A DNA stretch of 64,000 nucleotides, taken from Streptacidiphilus melanogenes (lineage in GTDB: Bacteria; Actinomycetota; Actinomycetes; Streptomycetales; Streptomycetaceae). The position numbers and the translations under genes were made by a program. The notes under the pieces are model-generated. The model worked only from the letters and a program-made list of their open reading frames with translations. It made no database searches and was not told the origin of the DNA. The DNA lies in assembly GCF_000787835.1 (NCBI RefSeq), contig NZ_BBPP01000012.1, positions 102,211-166,210 on the forward strand, written 5' to 3'. Below are positions 26,401 to 35,347 of the stretch, piece after piece; position 1 is the first letter of the stretch, and each line of letters opens with the position of its first letter.

Positions 26401-29400
26401 CGCCAGCCAGCGGCCTCAACACCGGCCTGGTCGAGGCCCCCGCCGAGTCCACCACCGTCGCCGTCACCAGCGGCACCGGTGTCGGCACGAGCGCCTGCCC
26501 GGCCAAGACCGCCGCCAACACCACCGAGGACACCCGCTCCTTCTACGACGGCAGCACCACCGCGGGCGTCATCCCGACGACCGGCGTCGGCAACGTCACC
26601 GAGCTCGACACCATGGGCGCCTGGTCCGGCAGCACCGAGAACTGGACCAAGAAGACCACCGCCCCCAACGGCTCCACCGGCTTCGACGCCTACGGCCGCC
26701 AGCTGTCCACCACCGACGTGCGCGGCGACACCACCACCACCGCCTACACGCCGGCCACCGGCACCCTGCCAACGAGTGTGGTCACCACCAACGTCACCAC
26801 CGGCAACTGGACCACCACCACCAGCCTGGACCAGCTGCGCCAGCTGCCGACCAAGGTCGTCGACCCCAACAGCAGCAGCACCAGCAAGGCGTACGACTCG
26901 CTCGGACGACTCACCTCCGTCTGGCTGCCCGGCCGCGCCACCAGCGCCAGCGCCTCCCAGGTGTTCGTCTACACCGTGGGCGGGCAGAGCAGCCCGACCT
27001 GGATCGAGACCGAGACGCTGCGCGAGGACGCGACGTACCACCTCGACTACCAGATCTACAACGGGTTCATGGACCTTCGCCAGGACCAGAACCTGTCGCT
27101 GGACGGCGCCAACTCCAACGGCACCCTGGTCTCGGACTACTTCTACGACTCCCACGGCCAGCAGGTGAAGACCACCAGCACGCCGTACTACATCACCAAC
27201 GCGCCGTCCTCCACGATCTACCAGGCCGCCGACGCCAACGTCCCCGGCCAGACCGTGACCACCTACGACGGCATGGACCGCCCGACGAAGTCGTCGTTCT
27301 ACTCCTACGGCCAGTTGCAGTGGTCCAGCACCACCGCCTACCCCGGCGTGGACCGCACCGACAACTCCACCCCGACAGGCGGCACCGCCACCTCCACCGT
27401 CACCGACGGCCTCGGCCGCACCACGGCGCTGTGGACCTACCACTCCAACACGGCCACCGGCCAGGCCTCCGACGCCACCGTCACCAGCTACGACTACACC
27501 CAGAGCACGACCGGGTCGGGCGGCGAGGCGCTGCTGACCACCATCACCGACGCCTCCGGCCACGTCCGCACGTCCACCACGGACGCGCTCGGCAACAAGA
27601 TCGCCTCCACCGATCCCGACGCCGGATCTTCCAGCTCCACCTACGACACCGCCGGCGATGAGCTGACGTCCACCGACGCCAACAACACCACCCTCACCTA
27701 CACCTACGACGTCCTCGGTCGGAAGAAGACCCTCGCCCAGGGCAGCACCCAGCTGGACTCCTGGAGCTACGACACCGCCACCGGCGGCAAGGGCCGTCTC
27801 GCGAGCCAGACCTCGTACGTCAGCGGCAACCAGTACACCCAGACCGTCACCGGCTACACCGCTCTTGGCTCCTCCACCGGGAGCACCACGACGATCCCGA
27901 GCAGCGAAGGCAGCCTCGCCGGTAGCTACAGCGTCAGCTACGCCTACACCCCGATCACCGGACTGCTCGACCACACCACCTACAACGCCGACGGCGGCCT
28001 GCCCGCCGAGACGGTCTACAACTCGTACACCGAGGCCGGCACCCTCACCAACCTCGCCGGCAACGCGGACTACCTGACCCAGATCGTCTCCAACCCGCTC
28101 GGCCAGGTCACCCGTTACACCCTCGGCGACATGCCCGACCAGGTGGTCCTGACCAACTTCTATGACACCGCCACCGGCCGCACCACCGAGTCCACCCTGG
28201 ACAAGGAGAACGGCACCGGCCACGTCGACGACACCACCACCCTGTGGAACCAGGCGGGCAAGGTCACCGCCGAGCAGGACGTCCAGGACGCGGGAACCGC
28301 GACCGACCTGCAGTGCTTCACCTACAACGGCCTCGAGCAGCTCCAGACCGCCTGGACCGACACGAAGGGCACCACCAGCGCCGCATCCCCGTCGGTCCCG
28401 AACATCGGCGGCTGCAACAGCACCGCCCCGAGCTCTGCCAGCAACGGCGGCCCGGCCCCCTACTGGGAGACCTACACCTACGACGCCGACGGCAACCGCA
28501 AGACCCTGACCACGCAGGACACCACCGGCGCCACCACCGGCACCCAGACCAGCACCTACCCGACCGCCACCGGCCAGACCGGACAGCCCGACACCGCCCA
28601 GAGCACCACCACCCAGGACTCCACCGGCGCCACCACCGCCACCTCCGCGTACACCTACTTCGCCGACGGCTCCACCAAGACCCGGACCGTCACCAACGGC
28701 GGCGGCACCACCACCAGCAACCAGAGCTTCACCTACACCCCCGACGGCCGCACCAACACCGTCACCGACGCCACCACCGGCAACAGCTCCACCTACATCT
28801 ACGACGCCTCAGGCAGCCTGCTGGAGCAGAAGAACACCGTCTCCGGCCACACCACCACCCTGCTCTACCTCCCCGGCGAGCAGATCACTCTCAACTCCTC
28901 CGGCGGCAAGACCGCCCTGCGCTACTACGGCGCCGGCGGCGGCCTGACCGTCGTCCGCGACAACACCGGCGCCCTCACCTACGAGGTCACCAACGGCCAG
29001 GGCACCGGCACGGTCACCCTCGACTCGGGCCTCACCACCGAGAACCGCCGCGCCTACACCCCTTACGGCACCGCCCGCGGGGTCACCGGCGGCTCCTGGG
29101 TCGACGGTCGCGGCTACCTCAACCAGCCCAACGACCCGGCCTCCGGCTACACCCTCCTCGGCGCCCGTAACTACGACCCCACCACCGGCCGCTTCCTCCA
29201 GGCCGACCCCATCCTCGAGACGGCAAGCCCCAACCAGCTCGGCGGCTACACCTACTCCGCCGACGACCCGGTCAACGGCGCCGACCCCTCCGGCCTGCGC
29301 CCCGACGACTGCGCCGAATCCGGCTTCTCCTGCGGCAACGGGACCGTCACGGACCCCGAGGGCCAGATCGTCGACAAGAACGGCGACATCACCGGCTACA

Positions 29401-30605
29401 CCACACCGCCCCACACCTGCGGCGTCGGTTCCTGCGACCCCTCCGCCTGGGGCGACAGCAAGGGCTTCGCCGAGCGCCACCACATCTGGGACGACGCCAC
29501 CAACAAGCGCTGGGACGCCATGTGGGCCCCCGCCCGCGCAGCCCTGGCGGCGAAGGAGACCGCCGAAGCCAAGTACCGGGCCCAGCAGGCCGCCATCGCC
29601 GCCCAGGCGAACAAGCCCTGGTGGGAGAAGGCCGCAAACTTCGTCTACCAAGCCTCCGGCGCGGCCGACGTCGTCGGCTGCATCGAGAACCCCTCCTGGG
29701 GCCAGTGCGCCCAAGCCGCAGGCATGATCGCCTTGACCCTCGCCACCGGCGGTGAAGACGAAGCCGCCATGCTCGCCGCGAAGGGCCTCGAAGACGGCGC
29801 TGAGGTAGCCGGCGACGAGCTTGGCACCGACCTGGCCGGTCAGACCTGCGACGCCTTCAGCTTCGCCCCGACCACTCCGGTCCTCCTGGCCGACGGCAAG
29901 ACCAAGCCCATCGCGAAGCTGCAGGTCGGGGACAAGGTCGAGTCCGCGAACCCCGCCGACGGCAAGGTCGCCGGAGCCCAGACCGTCCAGCACGTCTGGA
30001 TCAACCACGACCACGACCTGCTCGACCTCACGGTCAACACCGGCGACGGCCACACCAGTGTCATCCACACCACCGCCAACCACCCCGTCTGGGACGACAC
30101 CACCCACACCTGGGTCCGCGCCGACCACCTGAAGCCGGGCCACAAGCTCGCCAGCACAAACGGTCGCCACCCGACCGTCGCGAAGCTCGTCATCACGCCG
30201 GGCAGCGCCGACCGCTGGAACCTCACCGTAAGCAACCTCCACACGTACTATGTGATGGCGGGTGGCGTATCCGTCCTCGTTCACAACACTGCGGGGTTCT
30301 CGTGTGAGGTCTCCTTTGGCGCGAAGCAGATCAATAAGAAGTTCAAGCACGCGATTGACTTTGATGTCACCGAAAATAACAACAACATTGGACGCCAGGC
30401 GTTTGAGTCCGCGATGAAGGATTTCCTTGATGGGGACGGCGTTGTCAAGGATTCCATCAGTTATCGCGGGAACCCAGCCACTGCCTACTACCACGCAGAG
30501 AGCCGGTTGGCCGTTCTCGCCAACCCAGATGGCAGCTTCCTCAGCGCTTGGAAGCTGAGCGAGAGTCAAATTTCAAGCGTAATGAACGATAGGTTCCTAT
30601 TCTGA
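23409..30605 (+). CDS. RHS-repeat polymorphic toxin with Hint domain and colicin D-like tRNase C-terminus
   Basis: A 2398-aa protein from the ATG at 23409 (GGGGG upstream). Signal peptide about 1-40. A SpvB-like N-part spans about 305-365 (TGDFNYSYPINVPASIGG), then many YD/RHS repeats, then the RHS core (LLGARNYDPTTGRFLQADPI, about 1917-1936) ending NGADPSGL. A Hint autoprocessing domain runs from Cys2147 (TPVLLADGKTKPI) to VLVHN at 2289-2293. The last 104 residues form a colicin D-type domain: K2311-x-K2313-H2314 and S2379-x-W2381. In colicin D, K608/K610/H611 and S677/W679 are the active-site residues, with nearly the same spacing. Predicted role: contact- or wall-delivered anticodon nuclease acting on tRNA-Arg. 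The immunity gene overlaps its stop. Confidence 0.9.
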   Translation: MATTRGSRRARRFRSRLTGLLALVTVFGLGSVFVPDVAFAAQYHKGQVWSPPQTPLPHAKPVPGSYADGARSHAAAPAQHPFHAPAVALPKAGQSTTALTKGQVTELAKSRVVSGTAARVGSSPLWVAAAATGSAAPSGVQVRFADPASARKGGIKSGVLFGLSRNDVSTADGKVAVQLDPSLLTGEGGANLGSRMHLVELPACALTAPQEAACQKQTPVTAVRDPHSGRIVADLTLPAAKAPAAAEPSTTTAATHASLVGGTTPTATYASAVSPQTPASPMVVMAAVAGQSGSTGSFAATSMRPSDQWSGGDATGDFNYSYPINVPASIGGAAPSVTLNYSSSSVDGENASTNSQTSWVGDGWSTASNFIERSYEACSQDGLSTSSDTCWAYGGHEVSVSGSNGGQLVYDDTSTKWHLSADSGATVTHLTGLNNGAYNGEGWVVTLQDGTRMYYGAGKLPTAEGGTGSDTATNSVSTEPIYCPNSADPCYSSTTGTSSNATNMAYRWYLDFVIDPHGNTTEYTYGQETNYYARSSAHTLTVYDRSAHLVNIEYGWRAADIASEGASPAPAAKVVFTNATRCIPGTVISGHTVTSTDCASLTSTTAPYWPDVPQDQVCASSGTCTNYSMSYFSTVRLTTITTDVNTGSTTASSYSPVDSYYLTQSYPDPGDGTSPALRFDSIVRQGRDGTSISMPAVSFGYAAMANRVPGAAQWQAFNRYRITAINTETGETINVTYSAADCNQSTTSPDLPTPSNDTRLCYQEYWTPPGSTLTSDWFEKYVVKEVRQIDEVGGAPTRYTDYIYEGTPAWHRNDSVQVANAQRTWDQFRGYGDVLTETGHGTDQITDTHTLYLRGMDGDSQSTTGGSPRSVTVTDLLGDTITDSNQYAGRSYETKTYTSHTGTMVRYTITLPWSHLTATHAEGTPTGTPAETAYFTGDATTITRGLMADGTTWRTAKTVNVYSPTTGLLTQTDSQGDTSLLGTAHSQETCTTYTYATPPASGLNTGLVEAPAESTTVAVTSGTGVGTSACPAKTAANTTEDTRSFYDGSTTAGVIPTTGVGNVTELDTMGAWSGSTENWTKKTTAPNGSTGFDAYGRQLSTTDVRGDTTTTAYTPATGTLPTSVVTTNVTTGNWTTTTSLDQLRQLPTKVVDPNSSSTSKAYDSLGRLTSVWLPGRATSASASQVFVYTVGGQSSPTWIETETLREDATYHLDYQIYNGFMDLRQDQNLSLDGANSNGTLVSDYFYDSHGQQVKTTSTPYYITNAPSSTIYQAADANVPGQTVTTYDGMDRPTKSSFYSYGQLQWSSTTAYPGVDRTDNSTPTGGTATSTVTDGLGRTTALWTYHSNTATGQASDATVTSYDYTQSTTGSGGEALLTTITDASGHVRTSTTDALGNKIASTDPDAGSSSSTYDTAGDELTSTDANNTTLTYTYDVLGRKKTLAQGSTQLDSWSYDTATGGKGRLASQTSYVSGNQYTQTVTGYTALGSSTGSTTTIPSSEGSLAGSYSVSYAYTPITGLLDHTTYNADGGLPAETVYNSYTEAGTLTNLAGNADYLTQIVSNPLGQVTRYTLGDMPDQVVLTNFYDTATGRTTESTLDKENGTGHVDDTTTLWNQAGKVTAEQDVQDAGTATDLQCFTYNGLEQLQTAWTDTKGTTSAASPSVPNIGGCNSTAPSSASNGGPAPYWETYTYDADGNRKTLTTQDTTGATTGTQTSTYPTATGQTGQPDTAQSTTTQDSTGATTATSAYTYFADGSTKTRTVTNGGGTTTSNQSFTYTPDGRTNTVTDATTGNSSTYIYDASGSLLEQKNTVSGHTTTLLYLPGEQITLNSSGGKTALRYYGAGGGLTVVRDNTGALTYEVTNGQGTGTVTLDSGLTTENRRAYTPYGTARGVTGGSWVDGRGYLNQPNDPASGYTLLGARNYDPTTGRFLQADPILETASPNQLGGYTYSADDPVNGADPSGLRPDDCAESGFSCGNGTVTDPEGQIVDKNGDITGYTTPPHTCGVGSCDPSAWGDSKGFAERHHIWDDATNKRWDAMWAPARAALAAKETAEAKYRAQQAAIAAQANKPWWEKAANFVYQASGAADVVGCIENPSWGQCAQAAGMIALTLATGGEDEAAMLAAKGLEDGAEVAGDELGTDLAGQTCDAFSFAPTTPVLLADGKTKPIAKLQVGDKVESANPADGKVAGAQTVQHVWINHDHDLLDLTVNTGDGHTSVIHTTANHPVWDDTTHTWVRADHLKPGHKLASTNGRHPTVAKLVITPGSADRWNLTVSNLHTYYVMAGGVSVLVHNTAGFSCEVSFGAKQINKKFKHAIDFDVTENNNNIGRQAFESAMKDFLDGDGVVKDSISYRGNPATAYYHAESRLAVLANPDGSFLSAWKLSESQISSVMNDRFLF

Positions 30606-30871
30606 TGGACAGTAGGATCGAGCCATTCCGGGTTGCTGCGAATGCCTTCCTCGGTGGGAGGATTTCAGCCCCCGAGTTCGAGACACTTTTCCTGGCGCTC
30701 TTTCGGGGAGTCAGCAAGGGTCTTGTCGGATCACAGGCACAAGAGCTGGATCGACTCTTCAGTGCTGTTGATGCGTACTGTTCAGACCCAGAACTTCGGG
30801 ACGGCTTTGACATCGACGAGCTGGGACTCCATCGTGCGGTAGCGGATTTCATCGCCCACGTCGGGGGCTGA
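30605..30871 (+). CDS. Colicin D-type immunity protein
   Basis: 88 aa, helical and acidic. It begins with an ATG whose A is the last base of the toxin gene's TGA, so translation is probably coupled. FRVAANAFLGGRISAPEFE followed by about 20 residues of helix and a late FDIDELGLHRAVADFI matches the layout of ImmD (87 aa: FLASKITAIEFSERI, YEIDDNGLKVEV, from memory). ImmD blocks colicin D by mimicking tRNA with acidic residues. Base composition is clearly less GC-rich than the neighbours, as in the adjoining toxin domain. Confidence 0.85.
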   Translation: MDSRIEPFRVAANAFLGGRISAPEFETLFLALFRGVSKGLVGSQAQELDRLFSAVDAYCSDPELRDGFDIDELGLHRAVADFIAHVGG

Positions 30872-30902
30872 GAGCGATAGGGGTTGATCCTTCGCGGATG
30901 TT

Positions 30903-30938
30903 GGACGGGTGCTTGCCTCCAAGGTGGAGCGCCCGTCC
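30903..30938 (+). terminator. Possible terminator of the toxin-immunity unit
   Basis: GGACGGG (30903-30909) pairs with CCCGTCC (30932-30938), with an inner CTCCA/TGGAG pairing. It lies 32 bp beyond the immunity stop. The rest of 30872-31167 holds no recognisable gene; short frames there may be remnants of displaced toxin-immunity modules, but none is identifiable. Confidence 0.4.
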
Positions 30939-31167
30939 AGTCGCACCTGCAGCAGCAAGGTGTTCCATTCGGCGAGAAGGTTGAGGTCTTCCTCGAGTCC
31001 AGGGTTATGGGTGTCGCGAGATCCCGATCGCGTCGAGGATGTCGCGTTCTGGCTTCGCGACCTCAGCCCCACCGCCTCCATCGCGGTGGTTCTGGCGGGT
31101 CTCGAAGGACCGGTCGGATGCGGCGCGCCTGCCAGCTGTCTCAGGCGTTCGCCGGGATGCAGACGGA

Positions 31168-31686
31168 TCAGCAGCCGACAGCCGTGACCTGGAGGTCCTT
31201 CTCTTCAGCCGTTCCGTCGGCCTTGTCCCAGGCGGCGAGCGTGGCGGTGAGCGTGTAGGTGCCGTGCCCCTGGCACTCGTACGGGACCAGGAGCTCGCCG
31301 ACACCACGCTCGGATGTGAAGATCTTGAAGCCGTCCGCAACGGTCCTCCCGTCGTGGACGAGCTCGTAGGACGCGTCCACGTCGCAGTCGGCCCGCTCCC
31401 AGGGCGCGAGGATGCTGAGCCCGTTGACCGGCTTGTACTCGCACTCGGCGCCGAAGCGCAGGACGCGCTTCCCGTCCCTTGCGGTCAGGCAGGCCGAGGC
31501 CTTCTCCCAGTAGTGGCCCGGCTCGTTGCGCCACGACCCGTAGGCGCTACCCCGGGCACAGCCGGCGGGCGGCGTCGAAGCGGCGCGGTGAGCATGGGCT
31601 GCCGCGGAACCGACACCGCCGAAGGCGAGCGCGGCGCCGGCGACCAGCGACGCGGTGACACGGGTGGACCCGGGAGGAGTTCGCAT
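31168..31686 (-). CDS. Secreted protein of unknown function
   Basis: 172 aa with a Sec signal peptide (VTASLVAGAALAFGGVGSAAAHA, cleavage near 33). The mature 140 residues carry six Cys (GCARGS, SACLTA, AECEY, ADCDV, YECQ and a terminal VGC), suggesting a disulphide-stabilised beta domain. No family is recognised. It stands alone, convergent with the toxin-immunity unit. Confidence 0.7.
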   Translation of the reverse strand: MRTPPGSTRVTASLVAGAALAFGGVGSAAAHAHRAASTPPAGCARGSAYGSWRNEPGHYWEKASACLTARDGKRVLRFGAECEYKPVNGLSILAPWERADCDVDASYELVHDGRTVADGFKIFTSERGVGELLVPYECQGHGTYTLTATLAAWDKADGTAEEKDLQVTAVGC

Positions 31687-31999
31687 GCCCCATACATAGT
31701 TGGCCGAGGTCCGCAGGTGTCGGCATCCCCGCGCGCGTCTTCACCCGGCGTGACGCAAGACCACCCGAACGCCGTCATCGAAGCGCGCCGAGCGTTCATC
31801 GCCCGCCATCGCGCACTGCGGCCCTCCTCCGAACAAGCGGCACACAGGATCTGGCGTGACGGGCTGTAACACACCGATGTCGGCCCGGCCCCGGCCTCCC
31901 CCTCCCTGTTGGCGTCGATGGCCTGGTCAGGCATACTGCGGGTCGGCCGCACGGGGCGCTGTCCCGCGCCAACGCCGACTGTTCATCAACGGGAGAGTC

Positions 32000-32539
32000 A
32001 TGCGGGACCGTAAGAGACGAGAGGCCACCGCGGTCGTAGCCGGACTGATCGTGTTCACGGTCCTCACGGCCTGCGCCGGGCCGGAGAGCACGCCGGAATC
32101 CACGCCGGTCTACGCACCGGTGGGCGCACCAGGCCACGGATCTGTCGGAGGATCGGACCAGACGTCGGACCAGGTCTCTGGAGCACTGGCCGCCAGCCGC
32201 CACCTTCCGGCCAGGACCGTGTTGGCCAGCAGGCCCCACATGGTGCGGGAGTGTCACCCCGTCGTCAGGCGGGTCAGGCACACCACCGGCTTCGGCAAGC
32301 GCAAGACCACCACCTACACCATGGTGAGCACTACCGAATGTGAAGGCGTTCAGCAGGGGACCGAGACCTACCGCAGGGTCGTCTCCGCCGAGCACTGGTG
32401 TGTCGAGATCGACAACGTCAACGGTCACGCCGACCAGGACCAGCGCTGGTACCGGGTCACGCCCGACGTCTACCAGCAAGCCCTGGGCCAGCGCCTCGGC
32501 ACCCAGCTCGCCTTCGAGCCCACCGGCGAAGGCTGCTGA
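32000..32539 (+). CDS. Lipoprotein of unknown function
   Basis: 179 aa starting at the ATG at 32000 with GGGAGAG just upstream. Signal VVAGLIVFTVLTAC with a lipobox Cys at residue 24 indicates a membrane-anchored lipoprotein. The mature region has a Ser/Pro-rich linker, then a domain with four Cys (ECHPVV, TECEGV, HWCVEI, final GC) and WYRVTPDVYQQALGQ. No function is recognised. Confidence 0.7.
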   Translation: MRDRKRREATAVVAGLIVFTVLTACAGPESTPESTPVYAPVGAPGHGSVGGSDQTSDQVSGALAASRHLPARTVLASRPHMVRECHPVVRRVRHTTGFGKRKTTTYTMVSTTECEGVQQGTETYRRVVSAEHWCVEIDNVNGHADQDQRWYRVTPDVYQQALGQRLGTQLAFEPTGEGC

Positions 32540-32639
32540 GCTTCCGCCCGGGCCGGCACGGAGCGCCGCCCTCCTCGTTCTGCACCCGCGGGTCGCGGTC
32601 CTTGAACGGCGGCGCGGTCCGCGTCCGGCTGACCTCCGG

Positions 32640-33320
32640 TCACCGGCTGTCCGGGCCGAAGCCCTCCCCGTCCACTGCCCTGGCCCAGCGACGGTTGTAC
32701 TCGTCAGGGTCGGCCCGAGCAGCGCTGAGGGTGGTATCGAAGAGGTTGTGCAGTCGTGGTGGGTAGGCCTGACGCGACACTGGCAGCATGCGCAACACGC
32801 GGTAGCGGACCCCCACGTCCGTGGTCTCGGTGTAGACCTTCATCGACACCTCAAACCAAGCCTCGACTGCCTCCTCTGATGCATCCAGCGAGGCAGGTCG
32901 AGTCCCGTCCGGGGCGTAGGCAGCGGAGCGCTCTGCGCGAAGCGGCATGTGCGCCCAGTACCAGGCTCGTGTTGCGCCCGCGCGTTCGGGATCGCTGCCT
33001 GATCGCAGGTACTCGACGAGTGCTTCCAACACGCGGCGGCGGCCGAAGCTGTAGAGAGCAGGTTCGACGAACCAGCGGCAGAAGCTCGGGTCCGGGTCGT
33101 GAACGGCTGCGGCCATGAGTGGCGTGAACAGCTCGTCTGCCAGACGCGGGCTCTCGAGAAGCGGGCGTCTCACCGCATGAGCCAGGTCTCGTGCCCTCCT
33201 CTTGGCGGTCAGGGTGTCCGGCCCGTCGACGTTGACGTCGACCGGTAGGAGCCGCGCCACCTCCGCAGTGCACGCGAGGAACGCGCGCGTCATCTCCGTG
33301 TCTTCTGTCTTGTCGGTCAC
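32640..33320 (-). CDS. Unknown soluble protein (226 aa)
   Basis: A mostly helical protein: AFLACTAEVARLLPV, AVHDPDPSFCRWFVEPALYSF, RRRVLEALVEYLRSG, YWAHMPLRAERSAAY. It resembles HEAT-like or unassigned streptomycete proteins found near IS fragments; no enzyme motif is visible. The start is taken as the GTG at 33320; an ATG at 33293 lacks room for a ribosome site. Its last 12 residues read AVDGEGFGPDSR. Confidence 0.6.
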   Translation of the reverse strand: MTDKTEDTEMTRAFLACTAEVARLLPVDVNVDGPDTLTAKRRARDLAHAVRRPLLESPRLADELFTPLMAAAVHDPDPSFCRWFVEPALYSFGRRRVLEALVEYLRSGSDPERAGATRAWYWAHMPLRAERSAAYAPDGTRPASLDASEEAVEAWFEVSMKVYTETTDVGVRYRVLRMLPVSRQAYPPRLHNLFDTTLSAARADPDEYNRRWARAVDGEGFGPDSR

Positions 33321-33577
33321 GGCAGCATTCTGGACCGACGCGGTGCCACGATGGGTGCACTCAGCGATCCCTTGCTGTCCACGGACAGTGGTCCGTCCGT
33401 CCGGGTGGGCGGACAGCTCGTGGTCGTCGTTGGCGGACAGTTCATCTCCCTGCGCGGCATGACTAGTCATCGCCCGTGCGGTCGTGCGGAGGGTGTTCGG
33501 AGGCAGCCGCTCGCACTCGCTAGGGTGAGCGAAGGAGGAAGGATCTGTGCCTCCCGCCGCCTGTGAACGGAGCACAC

Positions 33578-34252
33578 GTGGGAAATTCCGCCCTCTATCG
33601 AGTGCTTGAGCCGTTCCCTGACGCGGCGATGGCCGTCGCGCGAGCACGCGAGATCCTCGGTTCTCTGTCCGAGGGGTATGGCCTTCCGTGGGTGAAGCCC
33701 AAGCCGATCGTCACGCGTGAGCAGTTCGAACATGCGGTCGCAGGGTTCCCCGCCGCTCAGATCATGGGGATCGACCATCGGGATGTGCCGCCCTTCCTGG
33801 ACGAGCTCGTCCGGCGAGGTGCCGTGTTCGAGCGTGAGGAGCCGAGCTATCGGTTCAAGATCGACCTGCGTCTGGCGCCCGAACTGCTCGACCTGTGGCC
33901 GTTGCCGAGCGGGCTGCTCGTGAGCCTCGGGATGACCAGTCCGTTCGGCGGTCCGGACAGCACCGACGAGGACGACAGCACCGAGGCGGAACTGGATGAG
34001 ATGGTCGCGGTCCTGGGCCCCCTCGCCCTGGACGTGAGCTGGGACTGCGCGTGGCGGGGCCTGCCGCGCGCCAAGATGTGCGGCCTCCAGCTCTGCCTGA
34101 ACGGCGTGTGGGACGAGGACTGCACGGTCCAGGCGCCCGGCGAGTCCGGGCTGTGGCTGTCCACCGGTAGCACTCCGGAGAACCGGGCGGTCAGGGACGC
34201 GTGGCGTGAGGCCTGCCGCCTCGACCTCGGCCCCTCCCAGGTCGGCTGGTAG
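33578..34252 (+). CDS. Unknown protein (224 aa)
   Basis: A soluble acidic protein with no recognised domain. GGAG five bases before the GTG at 33578 supports this start over a GTG at 33563. Features are AMAVARAREILGSLSEGYGL, an EFEHAV-like helix, a central acidic loop (DSTDEDDSTEAELDEM) and a C-terminal DVSWDCAWRG/CGLQLCLNGVWDEDC Cys-rich part. It may be related to small toxin-immunity-type proteins, but nothing proves it. It is followed 10 bp later by a transposase tail fragment. Confidence 0.55.
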   Translation: MGNSALYRVLEPFPDAAMAVARAREILGSLSEGYGLPWVKPKPIVTREQFEHAVAGFPAAQIMGIDHRDVPPFLDELVRRGAVFEREEPSYRFKIDLRLAPELLDLWPLPSGLLVSLGMTSPFGGPDSTDEDDSTEAELDEMVAVLGPLALDVSWDCAWRGLPRAKMCGLQLCLNGVWDEDCTVQAPGESGLWLSTGSTPENRAVRDAWREACRLDLGPSQVGW

Positions 34253-34261
34253 GAGAGCCCG

Positions 34262-34375
34262 CCCCTCAGGAAGTCGACCAGGAAGATCCTCCGCGACTGC
34301 CGGCTGAAGGGCGACGGCGTCCACACGGCGATGCTCGGAATCGCCCGACTGCACAACCTGGCCATGACCAGCTGA
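34262..34375 (+). pseudogene. Transposase C-terminal fragment
   Basis: A 37-codon piece reads RKILRDCRLKGDGVHTAMLG then IARLHNLAMTS and a stop. This is the conserved C-terminus of a family of streptomycete IS (IS5-like) transposases. Nothing upstream continues it, so it is a relic of an insertion. Confidence 0.75.
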
Positions 34376-34812
34376 CGGCGAACCACCTATGAGGCTGGCA
34401 GCGGCTCACTTCCCAGGGCAGCGGAGAGCGCATCGGACTGGGGACGAGTCAGGTTGAGCCTCCACAAAACCGCCGACGGACCGGCATCGGTGCACTGAGG
34501 CCGGCCGCGGCTGAGCGGCGAGCCGGATCCGCCGTGGTGCCAGGCCGCAGGCCGCCGGTTTCCCAGCAGATGGTCCGCGGTGTCAGGCGCCGAGTACGCC
34601 GAATCGGCTTCGGCATCAAGCCGAGCGGCTGCCTGGTGATTCCTTGCTGTCACGGATTCGAGTGCTTGGGAGCTGACCAGCATGTATGCAGGTGGCGGCA
34701 GGGATACCTTGCGGCCACGGCTCGGTGGGGTCGATCTGGTCCGGGGCTGGCCGGTGGAGGACTGAGCGCGGATACTGACTTGGCATCAGTCATGGACCAT
34801 AGGGGGATCGGC
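34376..34812. other. Gene-poor interval
   Basis: No confident gene. A 98-codon minus-strand frame (34387-34683, MLVSSQALESVTARNHQAAA) has coding-like amino acid use but no recognised family and no clear ribosome site. It may be a fragment left with the neighbouring transposase tail. Confidence 0.3.
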
Positions 34813-35139
34813 ATGCTGCGCAGGCCGCTGGGCGCGCCAGATCCCGACTACAACGATCCGTCGGTACTGATCGTCCATCGCTGGATTCGCCGCTCTGCCC
34901 ACCATACGCTGGACGCCCGGTTGCGGTTGACGCAGGACCTGGCGCGGGAGTTGGGCGAGATGGCGGCGGCACGCGGGATGCGATGTGTGGGGAAGGTGGC
35001 TACGGACTATCCGTGGCCGTCTCAGTTCTCGCGGGAGTTGACCGACGAGCTGATGAGGCAGCGGCCGGGAGCGTGGTGGGAAGTGTTAACGCCGCGGTGG
35101 GCGATCATACGCGCCTGGTCTGCGGCAGAGCCGAACTGA
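34813..35139 (+). CDS. Small unknown protein (108 aa)
   Basis: Begins at the ATG at 34813 behind GGGGG with a 6-bp spacer; an ATG at 34792 is possible. Sequence: MLRRPLGAPDPDYNDPSVLI, a basic helix (HRWIRRSAHHTLDARLRLTQ), then YPWPSQFSRELTDELMRQRPG and WWEVLTPRWAIIRAW. No family is recognised. A further 32-codon frame at 35216-35314 (MRKHALDADLERVAEQIDTQ) ends in a short tandem repeat CGCTCGCCAACT and may be a relic. Confidence 0.4.
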   Translation: MLRRPLGAPDPDYNDPSVLIVHRWIRRSAHHTLDARLRLTQDLARELGEMAAARGMRCVGKVATDYPWPSQFSRELTDELMRQRPGAWWEVLTPRWAIIRAWSAAEPN

Positions 35140-35347
35140 TTCCCACTTCCTCCAGCACCCCTGGCTCCTTGCCCCGTCGGCCGCCGCGGCCCGGGGGCCC
35201 TCAGTCCACTGGCGCATGCGCAAGCACGCGCTGGATGCCGATCTGGAGCGAGTCGCCGAGCAGATCGACACTCAGCACGCCGCTCGCCAACTCAAGCGCT
35301 CGCTCGCCAACTGAAGCGCTCAATCACACTGGGCTTCACCGCCCGTC

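Noticed and set aside
23427..28223. 1598-codon open frame opposite the RHS gene
   Set aside because: It is the antisense of a highly GC3-biased coding region, Gly/Val/Arg-rich, with no family resemblance; the plus strand has clear RHS motifs.
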